Assembly (NCBI GenBank): GCA_965218775.1
Contig: CBDCLS010000006.1
Coordinates: 1,674,001-1,738,000 of the forward strand
Direction: 5' to 3'
Length of the DNA: 64,000 bases
From: CAUZIZ01 sp965218775
GTDB taxonomy: Bacteria; Acidobacteriota; UBA6911; RPQK01; JAJDTT01
Position numbers and translations under genes: made by a program. Numbering within the stretch: position 1 is the stretch's first letter; each line of letters begins with the position of its first letter. Below, piece by piece: positions 1 through 9,013 of this stretch. Below the pieces are notes generated by a model. The model saw only the letters and a program-made list of their open reading frames with translations, was not told the origin of the DNA and searched no databases.

Positions 1-210
1 GATCGCGCGCTCGATATTGTCCAAAGGCATGTTGCTTCCCTTGGCTGTCTGAACGGCGGTACGGAGCCTGGGATTGGATTCGGTGTCGCCACCTCCTATT
101 CGGGCAGCCACCGTGATCTCCCGGATCAGCTTGCTAAACACCTTCCCTCTCTTGGCGTCGGTGGCAGCCTTCTTGTGTTTGATAGAGCTCCACTTGGAAT
201 GTCCTGACAT
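1..210 (-). CDS. yebC: YebC/PmpR family regulator, N-terminal part (cut by window edge)
   Basis: The 70 visible residues begin MSGHSKWSSIKHKKAATDAK and continue GKVFSKLIREITVAAR and GGGDTESNPRLR, the hallmark N-terminus of the YebC/TACO1 family. Family members act as DNA-binding regulators or as translation factors at difficult proline stretches; which role applies cannot be told here. The start is the ATG at 208-210, fixed by the near-invariant MSGHSKW. The gene runs off the left edge and is divergent from truA, with about 90 bp shared upstream. Confidence 0.95.
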   Translation of the reverse strand, partial: MSGHSKWSSIKHKKAATDAKRGKVFSKLIREITVAARIGGGDTESNPRLRTAVQTAKGSNMPLDNIERAI

Positions 211-300
211 AAACATTGTCTCCGATGGTGATTTGGCGCTTATTGTACCATGAGAAGCGCCGCCGTAAACCGCTCAGCGCTGAGGCAATAGGAGTCGAAA

Positions 301-1041
301 GTGACGAAGTACAAAGTGGTCGTGCAGTACCTGGCTACCGGCTACGCAGGTTGGCAGGTGCAGCGAGATCGGCCTACCATCGGGGGGACGATCGAATCGG
401 TCCTGAGCCGTTTGACCGGTGAATCACCTGCGGTGGTAGGGTCCGGGAGGACCGATGCTGGTGTCCACGCTCTGGGCCAGGTCGCCCATTTTCGACTGGA
501 GAAGCCCTGCTGCAGCAAACGGTTGCTGCGCAGCCTCAACGGTCTGCTTCCGGCGAATATTCGGGTGGTGCGGTTGGTGACGGCCCCACCCTCCTTTCAC
601 GCCCAAAGGGACGTTGTGAAGAAGCGTTATGTCTATCGGATCTACAACGGTCCGATTCTCTCGCCCTTTCTCAAAGGGCGTGTCTACCAGGTCTTCCCAG
701 CGCTGGACTTCGAGCACATGCAGAAGGCCGCGGAATCGATTTGTGGCAATCATGACTTCAGCGGCTTCGCCGCCTCCACCACTCGGGTCAAGAATCGTAC
801 CCGCAAGGTGCTGCTCTCCGGCTGGCAGCGAAAGGGTCGTTCCTTGGAGTACCGGATCGAAGCCAAGGGCTTTCTGCACCATATGGTCCGAAACATCGTG
901 GGAACCCTGGTCCAGGTGGGTCTGGGCAAGCGCCCGCCTGAGAGCATGTTGGAGATCCTCCAGGCCCGGGATCGTCGTCGTGCAGGCCCGACGGCACCGG
1001 CGGAGGGACTCTATCTGGCAAAGGTCTGGTACTCTTCGTGA
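301..1041 (+). CDS. truA: tRNA pseudouridine(38-40) synthase TruA
   Basis: A 246-aa cytoplasmic enzyme that isomerises uridines 38-40 in the tRNA anticodon arm. The GRTDAGVHA motif with catalytic Asp52 is intact, as are the early YLATGYAGWQVQ segment and the C-terminal GFLHHMVRNIVGTLVQVG segment. Length is normal. The start is a GTG at 301 preceded by a TAGGAG ribosome site at suitable spacing. Repeat DNA begins directly after the stop, and uppS follows on the same strand 239 bp away. Confidence 0.96.
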   Translation: MTKYKVVVQYLATGYAGWQVQRDRPTIGGTIESVLSRLTGESPAVVGSGRTDAGVHALGQVAHFRLEKPCCSKRLLRSLNGLLPANIRVVRLVTAPPSFHAQRDVVKKRYVYRIYNGPILSPFLKGRVYQVFPALDFEHMQKAAESICGNHDFSGFAASTTRVKNRTRKVLLSGWQRKGRSLEYRIEAKGFLHHMVRNIVGTLVQVGLGKRPPESMLEILQARDRRRAGPTAPAEGLYLAKVWYSS

Positions 1042-1047
1042 GTAAAT

Positions 1048-1246
1048 CCCAAGATACAAGGTACAAGATACAAACAAATTCCAAGGTCTCAAGCACCAAG
1101 ATACAAACAATCGGAGCGACCGGGGACTTGGTGCTGCACCATCCAAGTAACCGCGTGACTTGCCAAGCTGGCTCGCCTCCCCATTTGGTGCTTGGAATTT
1201 GCGATTTGTTTGTATCTTGTATCTTGTATCTTGTACCTTGGAATTT
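1048..1246 (+). repeat. Inverted repeat built of GATACAA-type heptamers between truA and uppS
   Basis: The left arm (about 1048-1087) contains CCAAGATACAAGGTACAAGA. The right arm (about 1190-1246) contains its inverse as TTGTATCTTG repeats. The arms are made of degenerate heptamers (GATACAA, GGTACAA) followed by AAACAAATTCCA. The same left-arm motif recurs near 50083-50115, after another stop codon. No gene is supported in this gap. Confidence 0.75.
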
Positions 1247-1280
1247 CGTCCCCACCCCTGATAGATTACGTAGCGGATGA

Positions 1281-2069
1281 ATGGTTGACCTACTTGAGAA
1301 TTTCCGAGGTCTGGATTCCAAAAGCGCTGAAGCTCGCCTGATTCTTGGCCTCGACCCCAGTCGACTCCCATGTCACCTCGCCGTCATCATGGATGGGAAC
1401 GGGCGTTGGGCCAACCAGCGCGGTCTGCAGCGGGTTGAAGGACATTCTGCTGGGATCAAGTCGGTTCGGGCCACCGTCGAGACCTGCGCCCGACTCAAGC
1501 TTCAGGTTCTCACCCTTTACGCGTTTTCAGCAGAAAACTGGAAGCGTCCGATCAGCGAGGTCAACAAACTCATGGAGCTGCTCAAGGAGTACCTCCGAAA
1601 GGAGCTCCCTGAGATCCAGGAGAACGATATCCGTTTCCAGACGATCGGTCGCGTTGATGAACTTCCTTCGTCGGTCCAGCGTGAGCTGAAACACGTCGAG
1701 ACCGAGACTCAATTCAATCGAGGCATGCAGATGGTCCTGGCCCTGAACTATGGAGGTCGAACCGAGTTGGTCGACGCCTTCAACGCTCTGATCAAGAAAG
1801 GGAGCCGGCGTAAGATTCGGGAAAAGGACATTGAGGAGAATCTCTACACCGCCGGTCTGCCATCACCCGATCTGTTGATTCGTACCAGCGGAGAGATGCG
1901 AGTGAGCAACTTTCTGCTTTGGCAGATCGCCTACTCCGAAATATATGTGACGGATGTGTTGTGGCCCGACTTTCGTAGCGTCCACCTGCTCGAAGCCATC
2001 CTCGATTTCCAGAAGCGAGAACGGCGATACGGAGGAATCCTGTCCGCGCGGTTCCAGAGCTCCCGATGA
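1281..2069 (+). CDS. uppS: Isoprenyl (undecaprenyl) diphosphate synthase
   Basis: A 262-aa cis-prenyltransferase that makes the C55 lipid carrier for cell-wall synthesis from FPP and IPP. Visible signatures are VIMDGNGRWA with the catalytic/metal Asp38, the FSAENWKRP segment, and the C-terminal RTSGEMRVSNFLLWQ and WPDF motifs. The first ~25 residues before the core are slightly longer than usual. The stop overlaps cdsA by 4 bp (ATGA), so the two are translationally coupled. The order uppS-cdsA-dxr-rseP is the classical one. Confidence 0.96.
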   Translation: MVDLLENFRGLDSKSAEARLILGLDPSRLPCHLAVIMDGNGRWANQRGLQRVEGHSAGIKSVRATVETCARLKLQVLTLYAFSAENWKRPISEVNKLMELLKEYLRKELPEIQENDIRFQTIGRVDELPSSVQRELKHVETETQFNRGMQMVLALNYGGRTELVDAFNALIKKGSRRKIREKDIEENLYTAGLPSPDLLIRTSGEMRVSNFLLWQIAYSEIYVTDVLWPDFRSVHLLEAILDFQKRERRYGGILSARFQSSR

Positions 2070-2950
2070 TCCCACGGGTTGCCAGCGGAGCGGTCCTCGC
2101 AGTCCTCGCTCTTACCTCAATACTGTACCTGAGCCAGACGTTCTTTCTTCTGCTTCTGGATCTAGTTCTACTCCTCGCGCTCCGGGAGTTTTTCCAGCTG
2201 CTTGCCGGCTATCAAGCGAGAAATCAGCCGGACTCCAGTGCTGACGCCGGGCCTTCCAAGCCAGAGGAATCCTCTCTTTCGCTGGGGTCAACAGAGACTC
2301 CTTTGGGCACGAGCAGAGGCTCCGGGAGGCTGGGATGGGTGTGCCTTCTCCTGGGATTGCTGCTGACCTGGATTTGGGTGTCTCAGCCCAGCTGGGTTCC
2401 TCCCTACCTCTTCCTTGTCTTTCTGCTTGTTATGGCTCTGAGTCTCACTATTGGTGATGTCGAGTGGAGGTTTCCCTCGGCCGCCGGTCACTTCTTCGGT
2501 CTCTGCTATGTGGGCTTCCCAGTGTGCCTTGCCGTCTCCTATCAGAAGCAGCCCCACGAGTTATTGCTGATTTTGCTCACGGTGGCAGTGGCCGATATCG
2601 GGGCGTTCCTGGTGGGAAGACGCTGGGGAGCGCATAAGATGGTCCCTCGGATCAGCCCCAAGAAGTCGTGGGAGGGCTTTGTGGGCGGGATGGTTTCGTG
2701 TGTCCTCTTCTCGCTGTTTTACGGAACCAATTTCTTGCCGGACAAGACCCCGCTGTTTCTGACAGTGTTGGCTCTGGTGCTGGGGACGGTTGCAACCCTG
2801 GGAGATCTTTTCGAGTCGGCGATCAAGCGGGGAGCTGGTGTCAAGGACAGCGGCTCCTCGATTCCCGGTCACGGTGGCCTCCTTGACCGGATGGACGGTC
2901 TCCTGTTCGCTTTGCCCACCTATTACTGCCTTTCCTTTCTGCTAGAATGA
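2066..2950 (+). CDS. cdsA: Phosphatidate cytidylyltransferase
   Basis: A 294-aa polytopic membrane enzyme that makes CDP-diacylglycerol from phosphatidate and CTP. The C-terminal family signature is present: KRGAGVKDSG followed by IPGHGGLLDRMDGL near residues 253-277, with its acidic metal-binding residues. Multiple hydrophobic segments span the chain. A low-complexity polar stretch near residues 55-80 (after NQPDSSADAGPSKPEESS) is probably a loop insertion. It overlaps uppS by 4 bp and lies 9 bp before dxr. Confidence 0.94.
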   Translation: MIPRVASGAVLAVLALTSILYLSQTFFLLLLDLVLLLALREFFQLLAGYQARNQPDSSADAGPSKPEESSLSLGSTETPLGTSRGSGRLGWVCLLLGLLLTWIWVSQPSWVPPYLFLVFLLVMALSLTIGDVEWRFPSAAGHFFGLCYVGFPVCLAVSYQKQPHELLLILLTVAVADIGAFLVGRRWGAHKMVPRISPKKSWEGFVGGMVSCVLFSLFYGTNFLPDKTPLFLTVLALVLGTVATLGDLFESAIKRGAGVKDSGSSIPGHGGLLDRMDGLLFALPTYYCLSFLLE

Positions 2951-2959
2951 CCCGTCACC

Positions 2960-4117
2960 ATGAAGAGACTGGCGATCCTCGGTTCAACCGGCTCCATCGG
3001 ACGCAGCACTCTGAGCTTGGTGGATCTCTACCCGGACCGATTTCAGGTCGTGGCCCTGGCAGCTAGGCAACAGGCCGATTTGCTGTTTGAACAGGCCCAG
3101 AAATACCGGCCACGAGTAGTCGCCCTCGAGGACGATCAGGGGGCGGCCTATCTCCGTGAGCAGCTGCCTGGAGTCCGAGTGGTCGGCGGACCCGAGGGTG
3201 TGATCGAAGTCGCTACAGAGAAGAGCGCAGAGATGGTTGTGGCAGGAATTACGGGTGGCGCGGGTTTGTTGCCGACCTACCATGCCATCCTCGAAAACAA
3301 GGATATAGCCCTGGCCAACAAGGAGACTCTGGTGATGGCCGGGGAGCTCATCATGAGTGAGGTGGTTGCGCGCCGTACCCGCTTGTTGCCGGTCGATAGT
3401 GAGCACGGTGCCCTACACCAATGCCTGGGTGAGGCGAGCAAGAAGGAGGTGCGGCGTCTGCTCTTGACCGCTTCCGGTGGTCCCTTCTTCAGGAAAAGCA
3501 GAGAGGAACTGGAAACGGTCAGCGTCGAAGAGACTCTCAATCATCCGACCTGGGAAATGGGTCCCAAGATCACGGTCGACTCAGCCACCCTGATGAACAA
3601 GGGCCTGGAGGTGATCGAGGCCCACCACTTGTTCGGCCTTTCGGCTGACCGGATCTCGATCGTCGTCCATCCCCAGTCCACGATTCACTCCATGGTTGAG
3701 TTCATTGATGGCACAATGTTGGCTCAAATGAGCATTACCGACATGCGCCTCGCCATCGTCTACGCACTCTCCTATCCAGAACGCTGGGACTCAGCACTAC
3801 CCTTTCTCGATCTCTTTTCCGTTAAATCTCTTGAGTTTTTTCCTCCGGATGCCGATAAGTTTCCATGTCTGCGCCTTGCTCGTGAGGCTCTCGAGCTGGG
3901 CCAGACGTATCCAGCGGTCCTCAATGCGGCGAATGAGGTCGCGGTTGATTCATTTTTGAGGCGTGAGATTCCGTTTTCCGCAATCGCAGGGATCGTCGAG
4001 GAGACGCTTGGTCGACATCGCCCCGGCTCTGCCCTGGATCTGGATGCGGTATTGGCTGAAGACCAGGAGGCCCGACGATCGGCGGCAGAAGCCGTGCACA
4101 GCTTGGCTGCCTCCTAA
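2960..4117 (+). CDS. dxr: 1-deoxy-D-xylulose 5-phosphate reductoisomerase
   Basis: A 385-aa enzyme of the MEP isoprenoid pathway that converts DXP to MEP with NADPH. The dinucleotide motif LGSTGSIGRSTL is at residues 7-18. The metal/substrate region VDSEHGALHQCL, the flexible-loop region around NHPTWEMGPKITVDSATLMN and the QSTIHSMVEF segment are all intact. Its position behind cdsA places synthesis of isoprenoid precursors beside their use by uppS. Confidence 0.96.
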   Translation: MKRLAILGSTGSIGRSTLSLVDLYPDRFQVVALAARQQADLLFEQAQKYRPRVVALEDDQGAAYLREQLPGVRVVGGPEGVIEVATEKSAEMVVAGITGGAGLLPTYHAILENKDIALANKETLVMAGELIMSEVVARRTRLLPVDSEHGALHQCLGEASKKEVRRLLLTASGGPFFRKSREELETVSVEETLNHPTWEMGPKITVDSATLMNKGLEVIEAHHLFGLSADRISIVVHPQSTIHSMVEFIDGTMLAQMSITDMRLAIVYALSYPERWDSALPFLDLFSVKSLEFFPPDADKFPCLRLAREALELGQTYPAVLNAANEVAVDSFLRREIPFSAIAGIVEETLGRHRPGSALDLDAVLAEDQEARRSAAEAVHSLAAS

Positions 4118-4319
4118 ATGTGCTAAGTTTGGGGACGTTGACATGTGCAACCGCTTTGATCTTTTGGAACCCATCGCCTTCAACCAGCGTCCTTAATGAG
4201 AAAATGAGGTGATTTGAGACTCCACCTGTCTGTTTACTCGCGGTCGATTGGCATCGGCCTGAGCAGGTATTGGCGAATTATCAGCCGGCGAAGCTGGCTC
4301 TTAAGGAAGGACCATCCTC
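4118..4319 (+). other. Intergenic gap dxr-rseP, no gene seen
   Basis: There are 202 bp between dxr and rseP. Short ORFs here have no recognisable protein character. A purine-rich AAGGAAGG at about 4303-4310 serves the rseP TTG start. I see no clear promoter or terminator. Confidence 0.5.
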
Positions 4320-5651
4320 TTGGATTTGATTAGTTCGGTTGGGACGAGTTTGATCGCTTTTGTCTTTGTCCTCGGTGTCATGATCTTTGTCCACGAGCTT
4401 GGGCACTACGCGGTCGCCAAGCTTCTAGGCATTCGGGTCGAAGTCTTTTCTCTTGGTTTCGGCCCTAGAATCCTCGGCTTCAGCAGAGGGGACACCGACT
4501 ATCGGGTGAGCCTGCTTCCGTTGGGCGGCTATGTGAAGATGGCCGGAGAGAATTACGACGAGGATCTCACCGGTTCAACAGACGAGTTCCTCTCCCGCCC
4601 CAAGCTCCATCGCTTCGCGGTGGCCGTGGCAGGCCCCCTGATGAACATCGTTCTTGCCTGGCTCCTGCTGGCTGTAAGCTACACCGCGGGAGTTGAGGTC
4701 GCTGCCTACCGTGGTCAGCCCGCAGTGATTGGTGTGATCTCGCCGGACTCTCCCGCCGAGCGCGCCGGTGTTCAGCTCAACGATCGAATCGTGTCGATCG
4801 ACGGAGAGCCGACTCCAGCCTGGCGGCAGGTAGAACTCGCCATTGGCACCAGTCCTAATCAGACCCTCAGGTTGAGTCTGGAGCGAGAGGACGGCAGCCT
4901 GGTCGATAAGGAGGTCACAACGGCAACCCAGGGGACCTCTGAGATGGGCACCATAGGCGCGGGTCCTATGATTCCCTATGGGATAGAAGGCGTGGAACCC
5001 GATTCCCCCGCAGCCGAATCTGGCCTTCGTCAGGGGGATGAACTCCTTCATGTGGACTACGAGAGCAACAGGGCGAACGGTTTTTATGAGATTCCCCGGT
5101 TCGTAGCGGAGCATGAGGGGAAGCCCTTGCTCTTTACGATCCGTCGCCAGGAACAGACCCTCGAGAAAACCATTGTTCCCGTCAAAATGGGAGACAGGGC
5201 GCGGATCGGAATTGTGGGTAAGGATCCCTTCGTCATTGAGCGCTATGGTCCCTTCGAGGCCGTGGTGAAATCGTTTCAACGCAATGTCCAGATTACAGGA
5301 CTCACCTTTTACATCGTGGGCAAGATTGTGACGGGGCGCGCCTCACTGAAAAGCATGTCGGGTCCCATCGAAATCGCCCGTTATTCGGGGGCCGCGGCCT
5401 CGAGCGGTCTGATTCACCTGATGGGCTTCATGGCTTTGGTGTCGCTTCAGCTGGGTATATTCAATCTGTTCCCCATTCCCATTCTGGACGGTGGCGTTAT
5501 CGCCATGCTGGTCATTGAAGGGCTCATCGGCCGCGATCTCAGTCTTCCAGTAAAGGAGCGGATTTTCCAGGCCGGCTTTATATTCCTGGTGCTGCTCATG
5601 GGAGTCGTGATCTTCAACGACATTTCGAAGAATCTGCCCTTCTTCGATTGA
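4320..5651 (+). CDS. rseP: RIP metalloprotease RseP (site-2 protease)
   Basis: A 443-aa inner-membrane zinc protease that cleaves anti-sigma factors and signal-peptide remnants within the membrane. The active-site HELGH is at residues 25-29 in the first membrane helix. Two PDZ-like regions follow (about 115-190 and 210-285), with the motif SPAERAGVQLNDRI in the first. The C-terminal LFPIPILDGG supplies the third zinc ligand region. The start is a TTG at 4320 with a good AAGGAAGG site; no ATG fits the conserved N-terminus. Confidence 0.94.
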   Translation: MDLISSVGTSLIAFVFVLGVMIFVHELGHYAVAKLLGIRVEVFSLGFGPRILGFSRGDTDYRVSLLPLGGYVKMAGENYDEDLTGSTDEFLSRPKLHRFAVAVAGPLMNIVLAWLLLAVSYTAGVEVAAYRGQPAVIGVISPDSPAERAGVQLNDRIVSIDGEPTPAWRQVELAIGTSPNQTLRLSLEREDGSLVDKEVTTATQGTSEMGTIGAGPMIPYGIEGVEPDSPAAESGLRQGDELLHVDYESNRANGFYEIPRFVAEHEGKPLLFTIRRQEQTLEKTIVPVKMGDRARIGIVGKDPFVIERYGPFEAVVKSFQRNVQITGLTFYIVGKIVTGRASLKSMSGPIEIARYSGAAASSGLIHLMGFMALVSLQLGIFNLFPIPILDGGVIAMLVIEGLIGRDLSLPVKERIFQAGFIFLVLLMGVVIFNDISKNLPFFD

Positions 5652-5751
5652 GTTAGAGCTCCCCCAACTGAGCCGACTCCCGATTCCTTCGTCTGGACGC
5701 AGTTCTTACCGTCACCCTGGACTGGCCGCACAGATAAAGAGGATCCTTGAA

Positions 5752-8490
5752 ATGGCACCTAGTCTGAACACGTACGGTTCTAGATCTTCCCTGAAAACCA
5801 GCGGCGGCGAACTCGATTTCTACGGGTTGGAAGCCCTTGAGAAGCGGGTGGGAGGAGTCAGTAGACTTCCGTTTTCACTCAAGATCCTGTTGGAGGGTAT
5901 GCTCCGCCACGAGGATGGAGTAGCAGTGTCCGCCGACGATATCGAGGCTTTGGCCCGATGGAGTCCAGGAAGTTCTTCCAATCGTGAGATAGCCTTCAGG
6001 CCGGGACGTGTACTGCTGCAAGACTTTACCGGTGTTCCCAGTGTGGTGGACCTGGCCGCGATGAGGGACGCCCTGGCGGAAATCGGCGGGCCGCCCGAGC
6101 GGATCAATCCCCTGGTTCCGGCCGAACTTGTCATTGATCATTCAGTCCAGGTGGATTTCTTTGGGACGGAGCGATCCTTTCAGCTCAATGTCGAGAAGGA
6201 GTTCGAGCGAAACCGAGAGCGCTATGCCTTTCTGCGCTGGGGGCAGGCAGCCTTCGACAATTTTCGGGTAGTGCCACCGGCAACGGGAATTGTGCACCAA
6301 GTCAATTTGGAATATCTGGCTCGAGTCGTCCTCGAGACCGGGGAGAACGGCCGCCGGCTGTGTTTTCCCGACACACTGGTGGGCACGGACAGCCACACGA
6401 CCATGATCAATGGTCTGGGTGTTTTGGGTTGGGGAGTGGGCGGAATCGAGGCTGAGGCTGCCATGCTGGGTCAGCCCATCAGCCTGCTTTCACCGCAGGT
6501 GGTCGGTTTCAAGCTCTACGGCAGCCTGCCTGAGGGAACGACCGCCACGGATCTGGTTCTGACCATTACCCAGCGACTGCGTGAAAAGGGGGTAGTGGGG
6601 AAGTTCGTCGAGTTCTTCGGTAGCGGTGTTTCCAGTCTTTCCCTGGCAGACCGGGCAACGATTGGAAATATGTCCCCTGAATACGGCGCGACTTGCGCCC
6701 TTTTCCCCATCGATTCAGAGACCTCCAACTATCTACGTCTCACGGCCCGTCCTCCGGAACAGATCGAGCTGGTGGAGACCTACGCCAAGGCCCAGGGATG
6801 GTTTCACACCCCTGACAGCCCAGAACCTGAGTACGACGAGACACTGGAGCTGGATCTGGGTACGGTCGAGCCCAGTCTGGCCGGACCCAAGAGGCCGCAG
6901 GATCGCATCCCGCTTGCACAAGCCAAGGTCGCCTTCGAGAAAGTCCTCCCCACGCTGGTCAAGTCTCCCTCCCAATCGGGAGTGGAGGAGGCCGACGCGG
7001 GTCAAGGTGTAGCTGGACCCCGTGTGCCTGTGAGCGTCCAGAGTGAGGACGGGGTTTCCGCAGAAGTCGAGCTGAGTCATGGAGTCGTCGTTATAGCCGC
7101 CATCACCAGCTGCACCAATACCTCCAATCCTTCGGTGATGATCGGAGCAGGTCTGTTGGCTCAGAAGGCGGTTGAGAGGGGGTTGAAGCGGAAACCTTGG
7201 GTCAAGACGAGTCTGGCCCCGGGGTCCAAGGTGGTCAGTGAGTATCTCGAGACGGCCGGTTTGATGCCTTACCTGAGCCAGCTGGGATTCAATCTCGTCG
7301 GCTATGGTTGCACGACCTGCATCGGCAACAGCGGCCCCCTACCTAAGTCCATTTCTGAGGCGGTCCGAGAGCATGATCTGGTGGTGTGCGCGGTCCTTTC
7401 GGGTAATCGCAATTTTGAAGGTCGCATCAATCCCGATGTCAGAGCCAACTATCTGGCTTCTCCACCCCTTGTTGTGGCCTATACCTTGGCCGGTTCAATG
7501 AATGTGGATCTCTATCGCGAGCCCCTGGGGCAGGACCCAGATGGACGAGATGTTTTCTTCCGAGAGCTCTGGCCTTCCCAGCAGGAGGTCGAGCAAGCAA
7601 TGAGCACGGCAGTCAGTCCGGAGATGTTTCGGAGCAAATATCAAGATGTTTTCAGCGGCGACGAACGATGGCAATCTCTTCCCAGTCCCAGCGGTCAACG
7701 TTTTGCTTGGGAGGAAAAGTCGACCTATGTGCGAAAGCCGTCGTTCTTCGAAGGAATGAGGCCTGAACCCGATCCGATTCATGATATCACCGGGATGCGG
7801 GTACTGGTTATGGTGGGTGACTCGGTCACTACCGATCACATTTCGCCCGCTGGATCGATACCAGAAGGGGGTCCCGCGGGCAATTACCTGCTGGATCAAG
7901 GTGTGCGCTCCAGCGAGTTCAACTCCTTTGGCTCCCGCCGGGGAAATCATGAAGTGATGATGCGTGGGACCTTTGGTAACATCCGGCTTCGCAACCTCCT
8001 GGTGCCTGGGATCGAAGGTGGATACACCCGTCACATGTCCAGTTCCGAGCCGATTTCGATCTATGATGCCGCCATGAAATACCGTGACGAAGGGGTCTCC
8101 CTGCTGGTGATTGCCGGCAAGGAATACGGTTCGGGATCCTCTCGAGATTGGGCAGCCAAGGGAACAAGCCTGCTGGGTGTCGAGGCGGTTCTGGCAGAGA
8201 GCTTCGAGCGCATCCATCGCAGCAACCTGATCGGGATGGGAGTCCTACCACTGGAGTTCGAGGAAGGCCAGAACCGGGAGACTCTCGCTCTGAGTGGCTC
8301 GGAAACCTATGATCTCCTGGGCCTCTCGAAGGGGATGGAACCTGGCCAGAAGCTCAAGTTGCGGGTGATTTCAGAGGACGGGACCGAAAGGGAAGTGAGT
8401 GTCCGGTCGCGAATCGATACACCCAATGAGCTGATCTATTTCCAGCACAAGGGCATCCTTCCCTACGTGCTCAGGGCAAGCGCTTCGTAG
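5752..8490 (+). CDS. acnA: Aconitate hydratase (AcnA/IRP1 type)
   Basis: A 912-aa TCA-cycle enzyme that interconverts citrate and isocitrate through a 4Fe-4S cluster. Cluster cysteines are in TSCTNTSNPSVM and GCTTCIGNSGP. The substrate-binding DSHTTMINGLGVLGWGVGG and the C-terminal swivel-domain segment YGSGSSRDWAAKGTSLLG are present. Length fits the monomeric AcnA type. ATG at 5752 follows AGAGGATCC. A C-family repeat copy begins at the base after the TAG stop. Confidence 0.96.
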   Translation: MAPSLNTYGSRSSLKTSGGELDFYGLEALEKRVGGVSRLPFSLKILLEGMLRHEDGVAVSADDIEALARWSPGSSSNREIAFRPGRVLLQDFTGVPSVVDLAAMRDALAEIGGPPERINPLVPAELVIDHSVQVDFFGTERSFQLNVEKEFERNRERYAFLRWGQAAFDNFRVVPPATGIVHQVNLEYLARVVLETGENGRRLCFPDTLVGTDSHTTMINGLGVLGWGVGGIEAEAAMLGQPISLLSPQVVGFKLYGSLPEGTTATDLVLTITQRLREKGVVGKFVEFFGSGVSSLSLADRATIGNMSPEYGATCALFPIDSETSNYLRLTARPPEQIELVETYAKAQGWFHTPDSPEPEYDETLELDLGTVEPSLAGPKRPQDRIPLAQAKVAFEKVLPTLVKSPSQSGVEEADAGQGVAGPRVPVSVQSEDGVSAEVELSHGVVVIAAITSCTNTSNPSVMIGAGLLAQKAVERGLKRKPWVKTSLAPGSKVVSEYLETAGLMPYLSQLGFNLVGYGCTTCIGNSGPLPKSISEAVREHDLVVCAVLSGNRNFEGRINPDVRANYLASPPLVVAYTLAGSMNVDLYREPLGQDPDGRDVFFRELWPSQQEVEQAMSTAVSPEMFRSKYQDVFSGDERWQSLPSPSGQRFAWEEKSTYVRKPSFFEGMRPEPDPIHDITGMRVLVMVGDSVTTDHISPAGSIPEGGPAGNYLLDQGVRSSEFNSFGSRRGNHEVMMRGTFGNIRLRNLLVPGIEGGYTRHMSSSEPISIYDAAMKYRDEGVSLLVIAGKEYGSGSSRDWAAKGTSLLGVEAVLAESFERIHRSNLIGMGVLPLEFEEGQNRETLALSGSETYDLLGLSKGMEPGQKLKLRVISEDGTEREVSVRSRIDTPNELIYFQHKGILPYVLRASAS

Positions 8491-8640
8491 GATTTGCGCC
8501 AAGAATTGTTATAAATCTTACATCTCATCCTCACACTATTTTCACACCATTTCGGCTGCTCTTTCTGGTTTCGCAGGGAGCATCGCCTGAAGCATGCCCA
8601 GACCGTCGCGATGGCGCACGCCCTTTTTCCACGCAACCCT
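8491..8640 (+). repeat. Diverged copy of repeat family C (YTAR-type MITE)
   Basis: The sequence starts immediately after the acnA TAG stop with TTGCGCCAAGAATTGTTATA, then CATCTCATCC and TTTTCACACCATTTCGGC. It matches, with gaps, the left half of the complete family-C element at 25141-25320 (TGCGCAAAAATAACTTGG, CATCTCATTTTCACACCATC). The far end is not clear. Confidence 0.5.
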
Positions 8641-8670
8641 GCAAATAAAGTTTCATCCTAGTCTCACACC

Positions 8671-8807
8671 CATTGGCGCTGGCCCCATTCGAGAAAGAAA
8701 CTTTGGGTCCGGCGTAGCGGTGGTCTCCAGGCCGCCGTGGTTCGAGCCAAAGGCTCGGCACAAAAGTACTCTTCGGCCTGGAGACCAAAGCCACGTGAAG
8801 TTTCAGC
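8671..8807 (-). repeat. Repeat family B, copy 1 (inverted orientation)
   Basis: The reverse complement matches 20448-20589 and 53048-53170. Shared blocks include GGCCTCCAGGCCG, CGAGCCAAAGGCTCG and GAAAGAAACTT. The core is a nested palindrome: an outer GGCCTCCAGGCC pair encloses an inner CGAGCC...GGCTCG hairpin. No open reading frame is conserved among the copies. Confidence 0.8.
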
Positions 8808-8832
8808 TCAGCCGAAAAAGAGGAAATGGGTC

Positions 8833-8861
8833 TGGCCTCCCGTTTGCTTCGAGAGTATAAT
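8833..8861 (+). promoter_or_regulatory. Candidate promoter for the 249-aa exported protein
   Basis: A perfect TATAAT lies at 8856-8861, with a weak -35-like TGGCCT 17 bp upstream. Transcription would start near 8868, just before the hairpin at 8870-8915. This is inferred from the motif only. Confidence 0.35.
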
Positions 8862-8869
8862 CTAGTCCC

Positions 8870-8915
8870 ATAGGTCGGGAGAATAGGACAGCCCGGTCTC
8901 GTGCTCTCGACCTAT
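8870..8915 (+). other. Imperfect hairpin in a 5' leader
   Basis: ATAGGTCGGGAG (8870-8881) can pair with CTCTCGACCTAT (8904-8915), leaving a ~22-nt loop. It lies directly downstream of a TATAAT and about 100 bp before the next gene, so it would begin that transcript's leader. I do not recognise a known RNA family. Confidence 0.35.
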
Positions 8916-9013
8916 CCTAGCAGCTGACGGTCCAGCCAGGGCGATCTGGTAGGCTTAGGCGTGCCAAATTTGCCTGCCGTGGTGTTGCGGTGCTTTCCAT
9001 GGGAGGGGACGAC

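Noticed and set aside
424..1371. A 315-codon minus-strand frame over truA and the following repeat
   Set aside because: It crosses truA and heptamer repeats; composition is shadow-like.
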